A DNA stretch of 64,000 nucleotides from Poseidonocella sedimentorum (GTDB lineage Bacteria > Pseudomonadota > Alphaproteobacteria > Rhodobacterales > Rhodobacteraceae): NCBI RefSeq assembly GCF_900116005.1, contig NZ_FOYI01000002.1:62001-126000 (forward strand). The letters run 5' to 3'. Made by a program: the position numbers and the translations under genes. Shown here in pieces: positions 34,142 through 43,292 of this stretch. Below the pieces are notes generated by a model. The model made no database searches and was not told where the DNA came from. It worked only from the letters and a program-made list of their open reading frames with translations. The first letter of the stretch is position 1, and every line of letters begins with the position of its first letter.

Positions 34142-34606
34142 ATGGATTTATCCAGTCTATTGGGCAGCGATGCTGTCAAGATCATGCACGCGGTGTCGAG
34201 CAAGAAACGGCTGTTTCAGGATCTCGCTGAAATGGCGCACGATTGCTATGGCTATGACAGCACCCGCGTGCTTGAGGCTCTGATGGACCGTGAATCCCTT
34301 GGGCCGACGGGCGTGGGCAACGGTGTTGCCCTGCCCCATGCGCGGGTCAACGGCTGCGACAAGATACACGGCGTGTTTTTGCGCATCGAAAAGCCGGTTG
34401 ACTTCGGCTCGGTCGATCGCCTGCCGGTTGACCTGATCTTTGCGCTCTTCGCGCCCGAGCCGTCCAATGTGGAGCATCTCAAGGCGCTGGCTCTGGTCTC
34501 GCGGACGATGCGGGACAAATCGGTCTGCGCCAAGCTGCGCGCCAATGCCGACCCGGCCACGCTCCATGCGATCCTGACCGAAGGGCCCGCGTCTCAGGCC
34601 GCCTGA
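34142..34606 (+). CDS. ptsN: PTS IIA-like nitrogen regulatory protein PtsN
   Basis: 154 residues. ALPHARV centres on His66, the phosphorylated residue, and ESLGPTGVGNGVALPHAR is the family signature. It receives phosphate from the nitrogen phosphotransferase chain (PtsP, NPr) and regulates potassium and nitrogen or carbon balance, with no sugar transport role. It follows hpf after 33 bases and ends 19 bases before the convergent sulfotransferase gene. Confidence 0.95.
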   Translation: MDLSSLLGSDAVKIMHAVSSKKRLFQDLAEMAHDCYGYDSTRVLEALMDRESLGPTGVGNGVALPHARVNGCDKIHGVFLRIEKPVDFGSVDRLPVDLIFALFAPEPSNVEHLKALALVSRTMRDKSVCAKLRANADPATLHAILTEGPASQAA

Positions 34607-34625
34607 GCCGCGCGACGCCCGCTGG

Positions 34626-36047
34626 TCAGGCCCGCCACGGCCCGAAGCCAAACATCATGAAATCCCGCGGATAGGCGGCGCGCACCGCGCGCTCGATGTC
34701 GCTGTCGTAGATCGCCGCCAGCCCCTGCGCCACCGCACTCTCGCCGTCCGTCGGCGACCACTCCGGCGCCGTCTGGCCGGTGGTCCGCGCCAGTTGCGGC
34801 AGTGCCTCCGGCAGGTCGTCCTCCCGCAAAATCGCATCGGGCGGCGCAAAGCGCGCGAACCCCTGCAACAGCCGTGACTGGCTGGCCCAATGCGCATCGG
34901 GCCGGAGCGCCGTCTGCCCGTTCAGTGCCTCCGGGAGCCAGCCGAGAAACGCAAGGAAGGCCGCGCGCAGCCGCTCCGGATCGGCCCCACCGCGCAGCCC
35001 GTCGACAAGCGGGATGCCGTGGTGCTCGCGCAGGTTTTCGATCATCGTCTCGGCGCTCTCGGGCCCGCCCGGCAGAAGCCGCTGATGGAACGCGCGATAG
35101 GCCCGGGCGACCGGGTGGCGCAGCACGGTGAAGCTCCGATGCCCCGCCCGCTGCCGCTTCCACTGGCGCAATTCCTTTTGCGACAACCCCTCCCGAAGCG
35201 GCGCGCCGTCCATTGCGGCAAGCCAGCGCCTGACACTCTCCTCCGGCCCCGACCGCACCGGCATGAAGACGAGCCCCGCCCCCTCGCTCACCACGTAATC
35301 GCGCACCGCCGCGCTGCGCTCGGTCTCGAAATCCGGGCGCTGGTCGAGGTCGAACCAGTCATAGCGCGCAAGTGCCGCTTCCATCTCGGCGGGGTTCTCC
35401 ACCTTGTCGGATAGCGGGCCGGGGTTCTGGATCTTGGTCTTGCGGTCAAGCGCCGTCCGGGGCGTCGCGACCCCGAGAAACCGCGCGAGGCCGTTGATCA
35501 CGTCGATATCGTGCAGTTCGTCATAGCGGATGTGAAACGCGGTCTGGCCGCGAAGCTTCAGCCCCCGCAGCAGCTCGGCATGAAACCCGGCCTGGGCCGC
35601 GCGCTGGCGCTCGAACTCGCCCGCGTCGAACCGGATCCGGCCGGCCTTGCGCTGCGAGACCTGCGTGAGCCGCCATTGCCCGGTCTGCTCGGCGATCTTG
35701 AGCGAGACATAGCTCTCCACCGGGCTCCGCGTCAGCACGATCTTGGCGCAGCGCGCATCGTCCAGCACCGGCTCCAGCACGCGCGGATCATGATCGTGGA
35801 AATAGCGAAACCCCGCGATTTCCCCAGGCCGGTTCCTGATCGCCGCGAGCAGGGTCAGCGGATCGGCATCGCGCGCCGCGCGGCTGATGCCCAGAAGCTC
35901 GCCGCGCCCTGGCGCGCCGATGAATTGCGGATTAAACGCCTCGCCGTGACTGGTCAGCCCATCAAAGCCATTGAGATTGGCTTCGAGGAAGTTCGACCCG
36001 GTGCGCATGTCGGCGAACAGCACGAAATACTCGAACGCCTTGCGCAT
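34626..36047 (-). CDS. Two-domain sulfotransferase-like protein
   Basis: 473 residues. The N half (1 to about 240) has DMRTGSNFLEANL (phosphosulfate-binding loop, Stf0/NodH type) and KIVLTRSPVESYVS (3'-phosphate-binding). The C half (about 265-473) has a second sulfotransferase-like core with SFTVLRHPVARAYRAFHQRL but a weak 5' loop. It should transfer sulfate from PAPS to a sugar. Having two domains is uncommon, and the second may be catalytic or structural. It shares strand and spacing (3 bases) with the glycosyltransferase gene. Confidence 0.8.
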   Translation of the reverse strand: MRKAFEYFVLFADMRTGSNFLEANLNGFDGLTSHGEAFNPQFIGAPGRGELLGISRAARDADPLTLLAAIRNRPGEIAGFRYFHDHDPRVLEPVLDDARCAKIVLTRSPVESYVSLKIAEQTGQWRLTQVSQRKAGRIRFDAGEFERQRAAQAGFHAELLRGLKLRGQTAFHIRYDELHDIDVINGLARFLGVATPRTALDRKTKIQNPGPLSDKVENPAEMEAALARYDWFDLDQRPDFETERSAAVRDYVVSEGAGLVFMPVRSGPEESVRRWLAAMDGAPLREGLSQKELRQWKRQRAGHRSFTVLRHPVARAYRAFHQRLLPGGPESAETMIENLREHHGIPLVDGLRGGADPERLRAAFLAFLGWLPEALNGQTALRPDAHWASQSRLLQGFARFAPPDAILREDDLPEALPQLARTTGQTAPEWSPTDGESAVAQGLAAIYDSDIERAVRAAYPRDFMMFGFGPWRA

Positions 36048-36050
36048 TGT

Positions 36051-37748
36051 CTATCCGTTGCCAGCTGCCGTTATGCGCTCCGCGTCCGTCACCACCTCGG
36101 CCATGCCTTCCGCGAAATCCCCGGTAAGGTACGGGTGCATGCCCATGTTTTTCAAGTCCTGAAGGAATTGCGGCAAACGGGACAGATCCGCGAGCCGCGG
36201 TACTTCGGTCAGCCGGCGCAGCTGGGGCGTCGCGATGTCCTCAAGCACCCCCTGCAACCGGTCCATCGGCCGGGCGAGGAATTCGGCCAGCGTCCAGATG
36301 TGGATCTGGGCCTGAGTGTCGCGGTTGTGGAGCCGGTCGAGGAATCGCGCCTCGGTCTTCTGCAGCCAGGCGGCCTGTGTGCGCAACTCCTGCGCCGTCT
36401 GGCCGGTCGCGCAGAGCGAGATGGCCCAGGCCCCGGTGATCACGAACACATGGGCGCGCGCGTCCTGCGCAAAGAAATCGGCGATGTCCTGCTTGTCTTC
36501 GGGCCCGTGGAGGAAACTGTGCGGCCGCTCCTGCGCGTTCCACAACACGTTGGTCAGAAACGCCTTGGGATTGTAGTCGCGCAGCCGCGCATTGTCGCTC
36601 AGCGCCCCGTCGTAGACGCGCCCGCCCCCGGCAAATTCCGCCCGGTTCGGGGCAAAAAGGTGGCCATGGGCATGCTGCCCCGCGCTGCGCGCCGCCCAGT
36701 CCTGAAACTCGGGGAAGACATCGTCAAACCCGGAAAATACCGCGTAGGGGCCGGGCGTTTTCTGCGCGTTGAGGAAGCCATGGGGGAAGCTGCTTTGCAT
36801 GTAGAGCCCCGGCCGACCTTCTGTCCGGCGCGCGCGGGCGCGGTCGAACACGCGGGCCACCCGCCCCGGGCTCTCGCGTTCGGGCCGGGCGAGGGGCGGT
36901 TTGGCCGAAAGGAACCGCGCGTAGAGCGCCTCGGCGCCGGGCCATATCTTGCGGGCGAAAAAGAAGCCGGAGTCGCGCAGCAGCTCGAAATGATCATCAT
37001 AGAAGATGTGCGGCTTGCCTTGGAAGTCGAACTTGGTGAGCGTGAGCGAGCGGCTCTGGAGCTTGCGCGCATGTCGCCGCGCGAGGCTCTGGAAATAGCT
37101 CTCGTCGGGGATCCAGACCCAACGGAAAAACCGGTCGAACCGCTCGCGGCGCGGATCGGTGAGGATGCGCGTCAACGTCTCGCGGGTGAGGCACCACCAC
37201 TGGCTGCCCATGTGCGGGACGAGCCCGTCGGGCAGGGTGCGGCGCAGGCCAAGGCGGCGTTGCAGGCGCACCGCGGCATCGAACAGCCCGCGCCGTTTTT
37301 TCCAAGACACCGGGAAGAAGAACTTGAACCGCTCGTCATGCAGCCCGCCAACCGCCCAGGGGACGTCCGCGGTGGACGCGCTTTCGATGAAATCGGTGTC
37401 CGGGTGGTCCTTGAGGAAGGCCTCGAGCTCGGCGACCGGCCGCAGGGGCATGCAGGCGCCGGAGGTCAGGAAAACGCGATCCACTCCGGCAAAGCGCCGC
37501 AGCAAAAGCGCCGCGGCCTCCTGCGTGGCGCGCGTCAGGCCCCAGCTGCCCCATTCGCAGGCGTGGCGTTCGCTGAAAACGACACGTTCCATCCCCGTCA
37601 GCCGCCGGCGCAGGGGCGCGATCTCTGCCTCGGACATGCGTTTGTCCAGATGGATGACCACCGGCGCGCCTTGCGCCGCGAGATGCCGCGCGACCTGTCC
37701 CGCGCGCGCCACATCCCCATGCACCAGCATGACAAAACCGACGCTCAT
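36051..37748 (-). CDS. Core-2/I-branching beta-1,6-N-acetylglucosaminyltransferase family protein
   Basis: 565 residues from the ATG at 37748, which overlaps the previous stop (ATGA). The N half is a GT14-type domain (VGFVMLVHGDVARAGQVARHL, DFIESASTADVPW, GSQWWCLTRETL, FRWVWIPDESYFQSL). A long C-terminal half (about 320-565) matches the DUF5927 extension of alphaproteobacterial members. It probably adds a branching N-acetylhexosamine to a surface glycan. There is no membrane segment. Confidence 0.85.
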   Translation of the reverse strand: MSVGFVMLVHGDVARAGQVARHLAAQGAPVVIHLDKRMSEAEIAPLRRRLTGMERVVFSERHACEWGSWGLTRATQEAAALLLRRFAGVDRVFLTSGACMPLRPVAELEAFLKDHPDTDFIESASTADVPWAVGGLHDERFKFFFPVSWKKRRGLFDAAVRLQRRLGLRRTLPDGLVPHMGSQWWCLTRETLTRILTDPRRERFDRFFRWVWIPDESYFQSLARRHARKLQSRSLTLTKFDFQGKPHIFYDDHFELLRDSGFFFARKIWPGAEALYARFLSAKPPLARPERESPGRVARVFDRARARRTEGRPGLYMQSSFPHGFLNAQKTPGPYAVFSGFDDVFPEFQDWAARSAGQHAHGHLFAPNRAEFAGGGRVYDGALSDNARLRDYNPKAFLTNVLWNAQERPHSFLHGPEDKQDIADFFAQDARAHVFVITGAWAISLCATGQTAQELRTQAAWLQKTEARFLDRLHNRDTQAQIHIWTLAEFLARPMDRLQGVLEDIATPQLRRLTEVPRLADLSRLPQFLQDLKNMGMHPYLTGDFAEGMAEVVTDAERITAAGNG

Positions 37749-38755
37749 GCCCAATTCCCCCGCGACATCAGGCCAAGGCTATCAAGCTGTTGCCAGCCCG
37801 AATAGCGCTCCGACATGTCGCACCAGAAGGACGGCCTTTGCCGGAGCCGGTCCGCATAGGCGCGGTATTCGAACCCGTCCGCGTAGTGCTGCTGCCGGTC
37901 GATCTCCTCGCGCGCCTTGGTTTCGAACACGTCGAGAAACTTGGTGTGCAGCAAAACGCCGCTCGCCTTTTCGCCGCCCCACTCATCGTAGACGCGGTTG
38001 AGCCCTCGGGGCAGGAGGCTGTGAGTCGAGCTGACATAGACATTGCGGCGGTGCCACTTCACCAGCGGGATCTTGTTGAGGGCGGGGGCGCGGTAGGGGT
38101 CTTCGGTGAAGAGCGTGCGGGCGCGGACGCCGCCCTGGATCCAGAGGTTGCCGTAAAGCTCATTGCGCTTGATCGTGTAGTTGCCCGCGTCGAACCAGCC
38201 GGTGGCGGCGACCGGGTCCTGGCCGGGGACGTAGCGCGTCTCGCCGACCGCCGCGCGGGGGTAGAGATCGAGCAGCATGGCGCTGAAGGACCGGATGCTG
38301 GAAGCATCGAGCCAGTGGGTCAGCGCGCGCAGATCGCGGCTGTCGCAGAACGGGTAGACGAAGAACTCGTCCGGATCGACGGTGAGCGTCCAGTGGTTGT
38401 GGCCGTAGCGACTGAGCAGCCGGTTCATCCAGTCCATGCCGAAGCGCGCCGCCTTGTAGCTCGCGCCGGTGGACCAGAGCGAGACATCGGCCTGTTGGGC
38501 GAGGTATTCGGTCGAGCCGTCATCGGAGCCATTGTCGACGATGAGGAAATGACCGATCCCGAGCTCGCGGTAGTATTTCAGGAAATACGGGAGCCGATCG
38601 AGCTCGTTGCGCAAGGTGGCGCAACACAGGATATCCTCGTCGCGGATCCGCGATGTCCGGATATGGACGGCCTCCAGCTCGGACGACTTGCGCATCGCGC
38701 GCATCCGCCAACGCTGTCTGGCCAGTCTAAGGCGATAAGACTGCAGCAAACTCAA
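37745..38755 (-). CDS. Glycosyltransferase family 2-like protein
   Basis: 336 residues from a TTG at 38755. LRNELDRLPYFLKYYRELGIG and FLIVDNGSDDGSTEYL are the nucleotide-sugar-binding strand, and LTVDPDEFFVYPF contains the D-x-D metal site. The class (Glyco_tranf_2_4-like) is common in capsular loci of alphaproteobacteria. The start has no strong ribosome site, and an internal ATG at 38704 is an alternative. It is upstream of and coupled to the GT14 gene. Confidence 0.8.
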   Translation of the reverse strand: MSLLQSYRLRLARQRWRMRAMRKSSELEAVHIRTSRIRDEDILCCATLRNELDRLPYFLKYYRELGIGHFLIVDNGSDDGSTEYLAQQADVSLWSTGASYKAARFGMDWMNRLLSRYGHNHWTLTVDPDEFFVYPFCDSRDLRALTHWLDASSIRSFSAMLLDLYPRAAVGETRYVPGQDPVAATGWFDAGNYTIKRNELYGNLWIQGGVRARTLFTEDPYRAPALNKIPLVKWHRRNVYVSSTHSLLPRGLNRVYDEWGGEKASGVLLHTKFLDVFETKAREEIDRQQHYADGFEYRAYADRLRQRPSFWCDMSERYSGWQQLDSLGLMSRGNWA

Positions 38756-38791
38756 ACCAATTCAACTCTCACACGTCGCTTGAAAGGTCGG

Positions 38792-40051
38792 TCAGCAGAC
38801 GCGTGATAACGTGATGCTGAAGTGTGCATCCCAACAAGGTGCCGACCAACCTGCCGGCGCCACGCGTTCTGAAAACTCCGTTCCCCCAAGCGTCTTCCTA
38901 AGCGCCTTGATAGCACGTTCCCAAGCGTAAGGGGATTTTACGTTACGGTAAACAACCATGTTTCCAGCATATTCCCGCACCGCCGGCAAATCGGCCGCGA
39001 TCACCGGACAACCAAGACCGAGCGCTTCGACCGGCGGCAGGCCGACCCCTTCGCCCAAGCTGGGGAACAGCAAGCCGGCGGCGTTTTGCAGAAGAAACGC
39101 AATGGAATCGTCGCTCAGGCCGGCGCATTCGTACAGCCAGGAGGGCGGCGCGGAGTCGAGCCGCGCAAAGAGCTCCGGCTGGGCCCATCCGCGCGCACCG
39201 GCGAAGATCAGCCGAGGCAGGTCCTCTGGGTCGCGGCGCGCCATCTCCTCCCACAGATCGAGCAGGAACGCGTGATTCTTGCGCGGCTCGATGGTGCCGA
39301 GAGCGACGAAATACGGCCCCTCGGGCGGGAACCCCGGAGGCAGCTCCGAGCGATTCGGCGTCAGCGGCGTGACCCCGAGCCTGGCCACGCAGCCCGGCGG
39401 CACGCGGCCTAAGGCCCGCAACCGCGTCTCCGCGCAGCGGCGGCTGTGCTCCGAGGGGTAAATCACCAGATCGGCAGCCGCACCCACGCGGCGCAGCATT
39501 GCCTCGAACCGGGCCGTGGCGCCGGGCGCCTGCGTCTGCGGCAGATCGAGCGGGATGGTGTCGTGAATCATCACCCGGCGCTGCGCCCCGATGGCGCCAA
39601 GCGCGGTGAGCACCCGCGCGCTGAGGTTGCTGTGTCCGACATTGTAGTAGCGCGTGCCGGGGGCAAGATGGGCGCCGAGCATGGTGCGGAGCTTGCCGGG
39701 GCGCGCCCGCGCAATCGCGGCCCGGCGCATCTCGGCCTCCAGGCCCTGCCGCGCGGGCTGGCCGCGCCAGCTCAGCCGCGAGAGAAGATCGGGCCGCCCC
39801 CACGACTGCCCGTCGAACGCCGCCGCCAGCCGCGCCATCCCGCGCCGGTCGATGAGAAGATAGCCCAGAGCGCTGCGGATGAGCCCGAAGACGGGCGCCT
39901 CTTCGCGCAGGAACCGGTCGAGATAGGCGCGTTCCACACGGTCGATGCCGGTGGGTCGGCGGCCCGCGCGGCTGACCAGACGGGTCACGTCCAGCAGCAG
40001 CGGGGGCGCGCTACCGCTCGTAATGCCCGTTCTGGTGCCAGCGCCAGGCAT
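38792..40051 (-). CDS. Glycosyltransferase family 4 protein
   Basis: 419 residues if begun at ATG 40051, overlapping the galE 3' end by 41 bases. The N-terminal 15 residues then match nothing in the family, and a GTG at 39988 is an alternative. GPYFVALGTIEPRKNHAFLL is the donor-site strand of GT-B enzymes, and FPSLGEGVGLPPVEALGLGCPVIAAD the E-x7-E site. It probably extends a polysaccharide chain in the cytoplasm. The last 50 codons and the following short intergenic stretch are less GC-rich than the neighbours. Confidence 0.8.
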   Translation of the reverse strand: MPGAGTRTGITSGSAPPLLLDVTRLVSRAGRRPTGIDRVERAYLDRFLREEAPVFGLIRSALGYLLIDRRGMARLAAAFDGQSWGRPDLLSRLSWRGQPARQGLEAEMRRAAIARARPGKLRTMLGAHLAPGTRYYNVGHSNLSARVLTALGAIGAQRRVMIHDTIPLDLPQTQAPGATARFEAMLRRVGAAADLVIYPSEHSRRCAETRLRALGRVPPGCVARLGVTPLTPNRSELPPGFPPEGPYFVALGTIEPRKNHAFLLDLWEEMARRDPEDLPRLIFAGARGWAQPELFARLDSAPPSWLYECAGLSDDSIAFLLQNAAGLLFPSLGEGVGLPPVEALGLGCPVIAADLPAVREYAGNMVVYRNVKSPYAWERAIKALRKTLGGTEFSERVAPAGWSAPCWDAHFSITLSRVC

Positions 40052-40994
40052 CGGCGATCATCCTGTTGAGCTGCGACCGCTCCGGCCGCCAGCCAAGCTC
40101 CGTCTCCGCCCGGCGCGAGCCGGACACAAGCCGCGTGCAATCGCCGGGACGGCGCGGGCCGATGGTATGGGGCACATCGCGGTTGGTGACGGCCCGCGAG
40201 GCCTCGATCACTTCGCGCACCGAAAAGCCGCTGCCCGTCCCGAGGTTGAAGACCCGGCTTTCCTTGCCCTCCTCCAGCCAGCGCAGGCCGAGAACATGCG
40301 CATCGACCAGATCGCTCACATGCACATAGTCGCGGATGCAGGTGCCGTCGGGCGTGTCGTAATCCGTGCCGAACACGGTGAGCGCATCGCGTTTGCCGTC
40401 GATGGCGTCGAGCATGAGCGGGATGAGATGCGTCTCGGGCTGGTGAAACTCGCCCACCTCGCCCGCCTCATCGGCGCCGGCGACGTTGAAGTAGCGAAAG
40501 ATGACATGGCGCAGCCCGTGTGAGCCCTCGAAATCGCGCAGGATGTCCTCGATCGCGCGTTTGGAGGCGCCGTAGGCATTGATCGGGTGCTGTGCGCTGT
40601 CCTCGTCGAGCACGACGTTGTCCTGATCGCCATAGGTGGCGCAGGTCGACGAAAAGACGAACCGCGCGCAGCCTGCCGCGGCGGCGGCCTCGATCAGGGT
40701 GAGCGAGCCGAGCACGTTGTTGCGCCAGTAAAGGCCCGGATCCTTCATGCTCTCGCCCACGAGGCTCAGCGCGGCGAAATGCATGACCGCCGCGGGCCGG
40801 TACTCGGCGAAGGCCGCATCGAGCGCCGCGCGGTCGCGCAGATCGCCCTCGACCGCCGGGCCGAACTTGACGGCATCGCGCCAGCCGGTGCTGAAATTGT
40901 CGAAGGTGACGGGGGTGTAGCCCGCCGCCGCGAGCGCCTTGCAAGCGTGGGAGCCGATGTAGCCCGCGCCGCCGGTCACGAGGATATTGGTCAT
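40011..40994 (-). CDS. galE: UDP-glucose 4-epimerase
   Basis: 327 residues. NAD-binding GGAGYIGSH is at 8-16, SSTCATYG at 115-122 and the catalytic pair Tyr141 and Lys145 is in NAYGASK. RYFNVAGAD and FGTDYDTPDGTCIRDYVHV are GalE-specific. It interconverts UDP-glucose and UDP-galactose for polysaccharide synthesis. It follows galU by 8 bases and overlaps the GT4 gene, an operon for precursor supply and chain assembly. Confidence 0.95.
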   Translation of the reverse strand: MTNILVTGGAGYIGSHACKALAAAGYTPVTFDNFSTGWRDAVKFGPAVEGDLRDRAALDAAFAEYRPAAVMHFAALSLVGESMKDPGLYWRNNVLGSLTLIEAAAAAGCARFVFSSTCATYGDQDNVVLDEDSAQHPINAYGASKRAIEDILRDFEGSHGLRHVIFRYFNVAGADEAGEVGEFHQPETHLIPLMLDAIDGKRDALTVFGTDYDTPDGTCIRDYVHVSDLVDAHVLGLRWLEEGKESRVFNLGTGSGFSVREVIEASRAVTNRDVPHTIGPRRPGDCTRLVSGSRRAETELGWRPERSQLNRMIADAWRWHQNGHYER

Positions 40995-41002
40995 GGATGA
41001 GC

Positions 41003-41902
41003 CTATTGCGCTGCTTTTTCCGCGGCGAAGAGATCCTGCAGGTAGGACATCAGATCATCGCGCAGGTCTTCTCGGGCAAGGCCGAAGGCGACCGTGGCCT
41101 GAAGGAACCCGGCCTTGGAGCCGCAATCGAAACGCTGGCCGTTGAAGCGGAAGCCGAACACGCCGCGATCTGTCTGGATTTCCTTGGCGATGGCGTCGGT
41201 CAGCTGGATCTCCCCGCCGGCGCCGGTCTTCATGTCGTTGAGGTTTTCCAGAACGCTGGGATCCAGCACGTAGCGCCCGATCACGGCGAGGTTGGAGGGC
41301 GCATCCTCGGCCTTGGGCTTTTCGACCATGCCGTTGACCGAGACGATGGATCCGCGATCCTCGCGCACGTCGAGCACGCCGTAGGCGCTGGTCTTGTCGC
41401 GGGGCACTTCCATCGCGGCGACCATGCTGCCGCCGGTTTCCTCATAGGCTTCGACCATCTGTTGCAGGCAGGGCTTTTCGGCCGCGATCACATCATCGGG
41501 CAACATGACGGCAAAGGGTTCATCCCCGATAAGCCGCCGCGCGCACCAGACCGCATGACCCAGCCCGAGGGGCTTGTGCTGGCGGATATAGGCGGTCGCC
41601 CCGGATTCCATATTGGTGTTTTCCAGCGCCTCCAGCAGGTCGGTCTTGCCCTTGCGGATCAGCTCCTGTTCGAGCTGCGGCGCATAGTCGAAGTAGTCCT
41701 CCAGCGCGCCTTTGCCGCGGGACGTCACGAAGATGAACTCGGTGATCCCGGCGGCGCGCGCCTCGTCGATGGCGTATTGCACGAGCGGTTTGTCGACCAG
41801 CGTCATGATCTCCTTGGGGACCGATTTCGTTGCCGGCAGGAACCGCGTCCCGAGCCCCGCGACGGGGAAAATTGCCTTGGTGACTTTCTTGCGCTGCGCC
41901 AT
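41003..41902 (-). CDS. galU: UTP-glucose-1-phosphate uridylyltransferase
   Basis: 299 residues. AIFPVAGLGTRFLPATKSVPKE is the nucleotide-binding signature, VMLPDD the metal-site strand, and VEKPKAEDAPSNLAVIGRYVL the sugar-phosphate site. It makes UDP-glucose, the substrate of the adjacent GalE. It heads the galU-galE-GT4 run on the minus strand, with an upstream gap of about 130 bases to the next glycosyltransferase gene. Confidence 0.96.
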   Translation of the reverse strand: MAQRKKVTKAIFPVAGLGTRFLPATKSVPKEIMTLVDKPLVQYAIDEARAAGITEFIFVTSRGKGALEDYFDYAPQLEQELIRKGKTDLLEALENTNMESGATAYIRQHKPLGLGHAVWCARRLIGDEPFAVMLPDDVIAAEKPCLQQMVEAYEETGGSMVAAMEVPRDKTSAYGVLDVREDRGSIVSVNGMVEKPKAEDAPSNLAVIGRYVLDPSVLENLNDMKTGAGGEIQLTDAIAKEIQTDRGVFGFRFNGQRFDCGSKAGFLQATVAFGLAREDLRDDLMSYLQDLFAAEKAAQ

Positions 41903-42035
41903 GTGCCGTTGACATCCTTCGAAGGGTTCTGAGTGGGTCTACGGGACTATAGACGGGGTTGACCGCCGTGAGTACCGCAAAAAAGTTGACGATTTCCGGG
42001 CGCGGAGAAGGGCCAACGGGCGGCCCGCACAGGAC

Positions 42036-43292
42036 TCAGCCGAGCCCCCGGACATCGGCGATGCGGGCGCGTTCGCGGCGCGCGCGGGTGCCGAAGCGTT
42101 GCAGCGCCACGAGCGGATCCGTGCGATCGGACCGGCCCCAGAGCCCGCCGCTCTGGATCCAGACGCCGCTGTCGTCGAAGCGTTCGCGGTGCCACAGGGT
42201 GGAGCGCGAGATCAGCAGCAGGCTGACCCGTTCGCCCCGTGCCGCGCGGGCCCGGGCCTCTTTCAGGAGCCGCCGTCGGTGCCAGAGCCGGCCGCTGAGA
42301 TGCACGGCCGGGCCCCAGATCCCGGGCATCGGCTGGAAGGCGGGCGGGTCATCCTCAAGCGGGGCGAGCGGGGCGAGGCGGCGGCTGAGCCCCTCCTGCC
42401 AGCCCGCGCGATACCCCGCCATGAGCCGGCGCAGGTCCATGGGATCGAGCCCGCCGCGCTGAAGCCAGGCCAGAAGGCGGCGGCGCTGTGCGGCCTCGCG
42501 GGCGTCCTGAACGATGCCGCGCGTCTCTCGCGCGCCGTGGCGCCGGAGAAACACCGCCTCGCTCGCCCCGATTTCCCGCAGATCGCGCGGCGCTCGGTCG
42601 GCCTGGCGGCGCGCGCTGGGGGCGAAACCGTGCTGCACCTGTGCGCCGGGCACCACCGCCACCCGCGCGCCGGCCATGGCCAACCGGAGCGACAGATCCG
42701 CGTCCTCAAGGTAGAACCGATAGGCCGGATCGAACCCGCCCAGCGCACGCAGCGATTTGCGCGATATCGCCATGTTGGTGCCGTGCAGCTTGACCGCGCC
42801 GTCTGCGGTGGGTGCGAACACGCCCTCGCCCTCGCCCAGCGGCAGGGGGCGATCCGCCCCGCTCATATCGACGCGCGCCGCGCCCCATTGCAGGCTGATC
42901 CCGTTGCGACCCCGGGTGAATCCGGTTGCGGCCTCGGCCCGTCCGGCACGGATCGGCGCGACCAGCCGCGATAGCCACGTGGGCTCGGCCGCCGCGTCAT
43001 CGTCGATGAAGGCCACGACCGCGCCCGCCGCCGCCGCGATCCCGGCATTGCGCGCCGCCGAGAGATTGACCCCGTCATTGGCCAGAAACTTCACATGGCG
43101 CGCGAATGGCAAGGTCCGCGCGACCACGAGGCCGGGAGCATCGGCCACCACGACAAGCTCGAAATTCCGGTCGTCCTGCTGCGACAGCGACAGAAGGCAT
43201 CGCCGCAGCCAGAGTGGACGCCCCCGGCTCACCACAACGACCGAAACCGGCCGCGCGGCGCCGGGATCAGTCTGGATCGTGGAGCTCGACAT
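42036..43292 (-). CDS. Glycosyltransferase family 2 protein
   Basis: 418 residues from the ATG at 43292, which lies within the end of cysQ (26-base overlap). PVSVVVVSRGRPLWLRRCLLSL and VAFIDDDAAAEPTWLSRL carry the GT-A nucleotide-sugar and metal sites. FYLEDADLSLRLAMAGARV is the ED-x-D catalytic region. A basic C-terminal third (about 235-418) is unassigned. It is probably cytoplasmic and part of surface-glycan synthesis. Confidence 0.83.
   Translation of the reverse strand: MSSSTIQTDPGAARPVSVVVVSRGRPLWLRRCLLSLSQQDDRNFELVVVADAPGLVVARTLPFARHVKFLANDGVNLSAARNAGIAAAAGAVVAFIDDDAAAEPTWLSRLVAPIRAGRAEAATGFTRGRNGISLQWGAARVDMSGADRPLPLGEGEGVFAPTADGAVKLHGTNMAISRKSLRALGGFDPAYRFYLEDADLSLRLAMAGARVAVVPGAQVQHGFAPSARRQADRAPRDLREIGASEAVFLRRHGARETRGIVQDAREAAQRRRLLAWLQRGGLDPMDLRRLMAGYRAGWQEGLSRRLAPLAPLEDDPPAFQPMPGIWGPAVHLSGRLWHRRRLLKEARARAARGERVSLLLISRSTLWHRERFDDSGVWIQSGGLWGRSDRTDPLVALQRFGTRARRERARIADVRGLG

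Noticed and set aside
35511-37805. 764-codon plus-strand frame opposite the sulfotransferase and GT14 genes
   Set aside because: Spans two real genes and their junction, with low-complexity composition. An antisense artefact of GC bias.
38756-38960. Lower-GC stretch at the GT4 3' end as a mobile-element scar
   Set aside because: No inverted or direct repeats, transposase fragment or tRNA nearby. The compositional dip is small.
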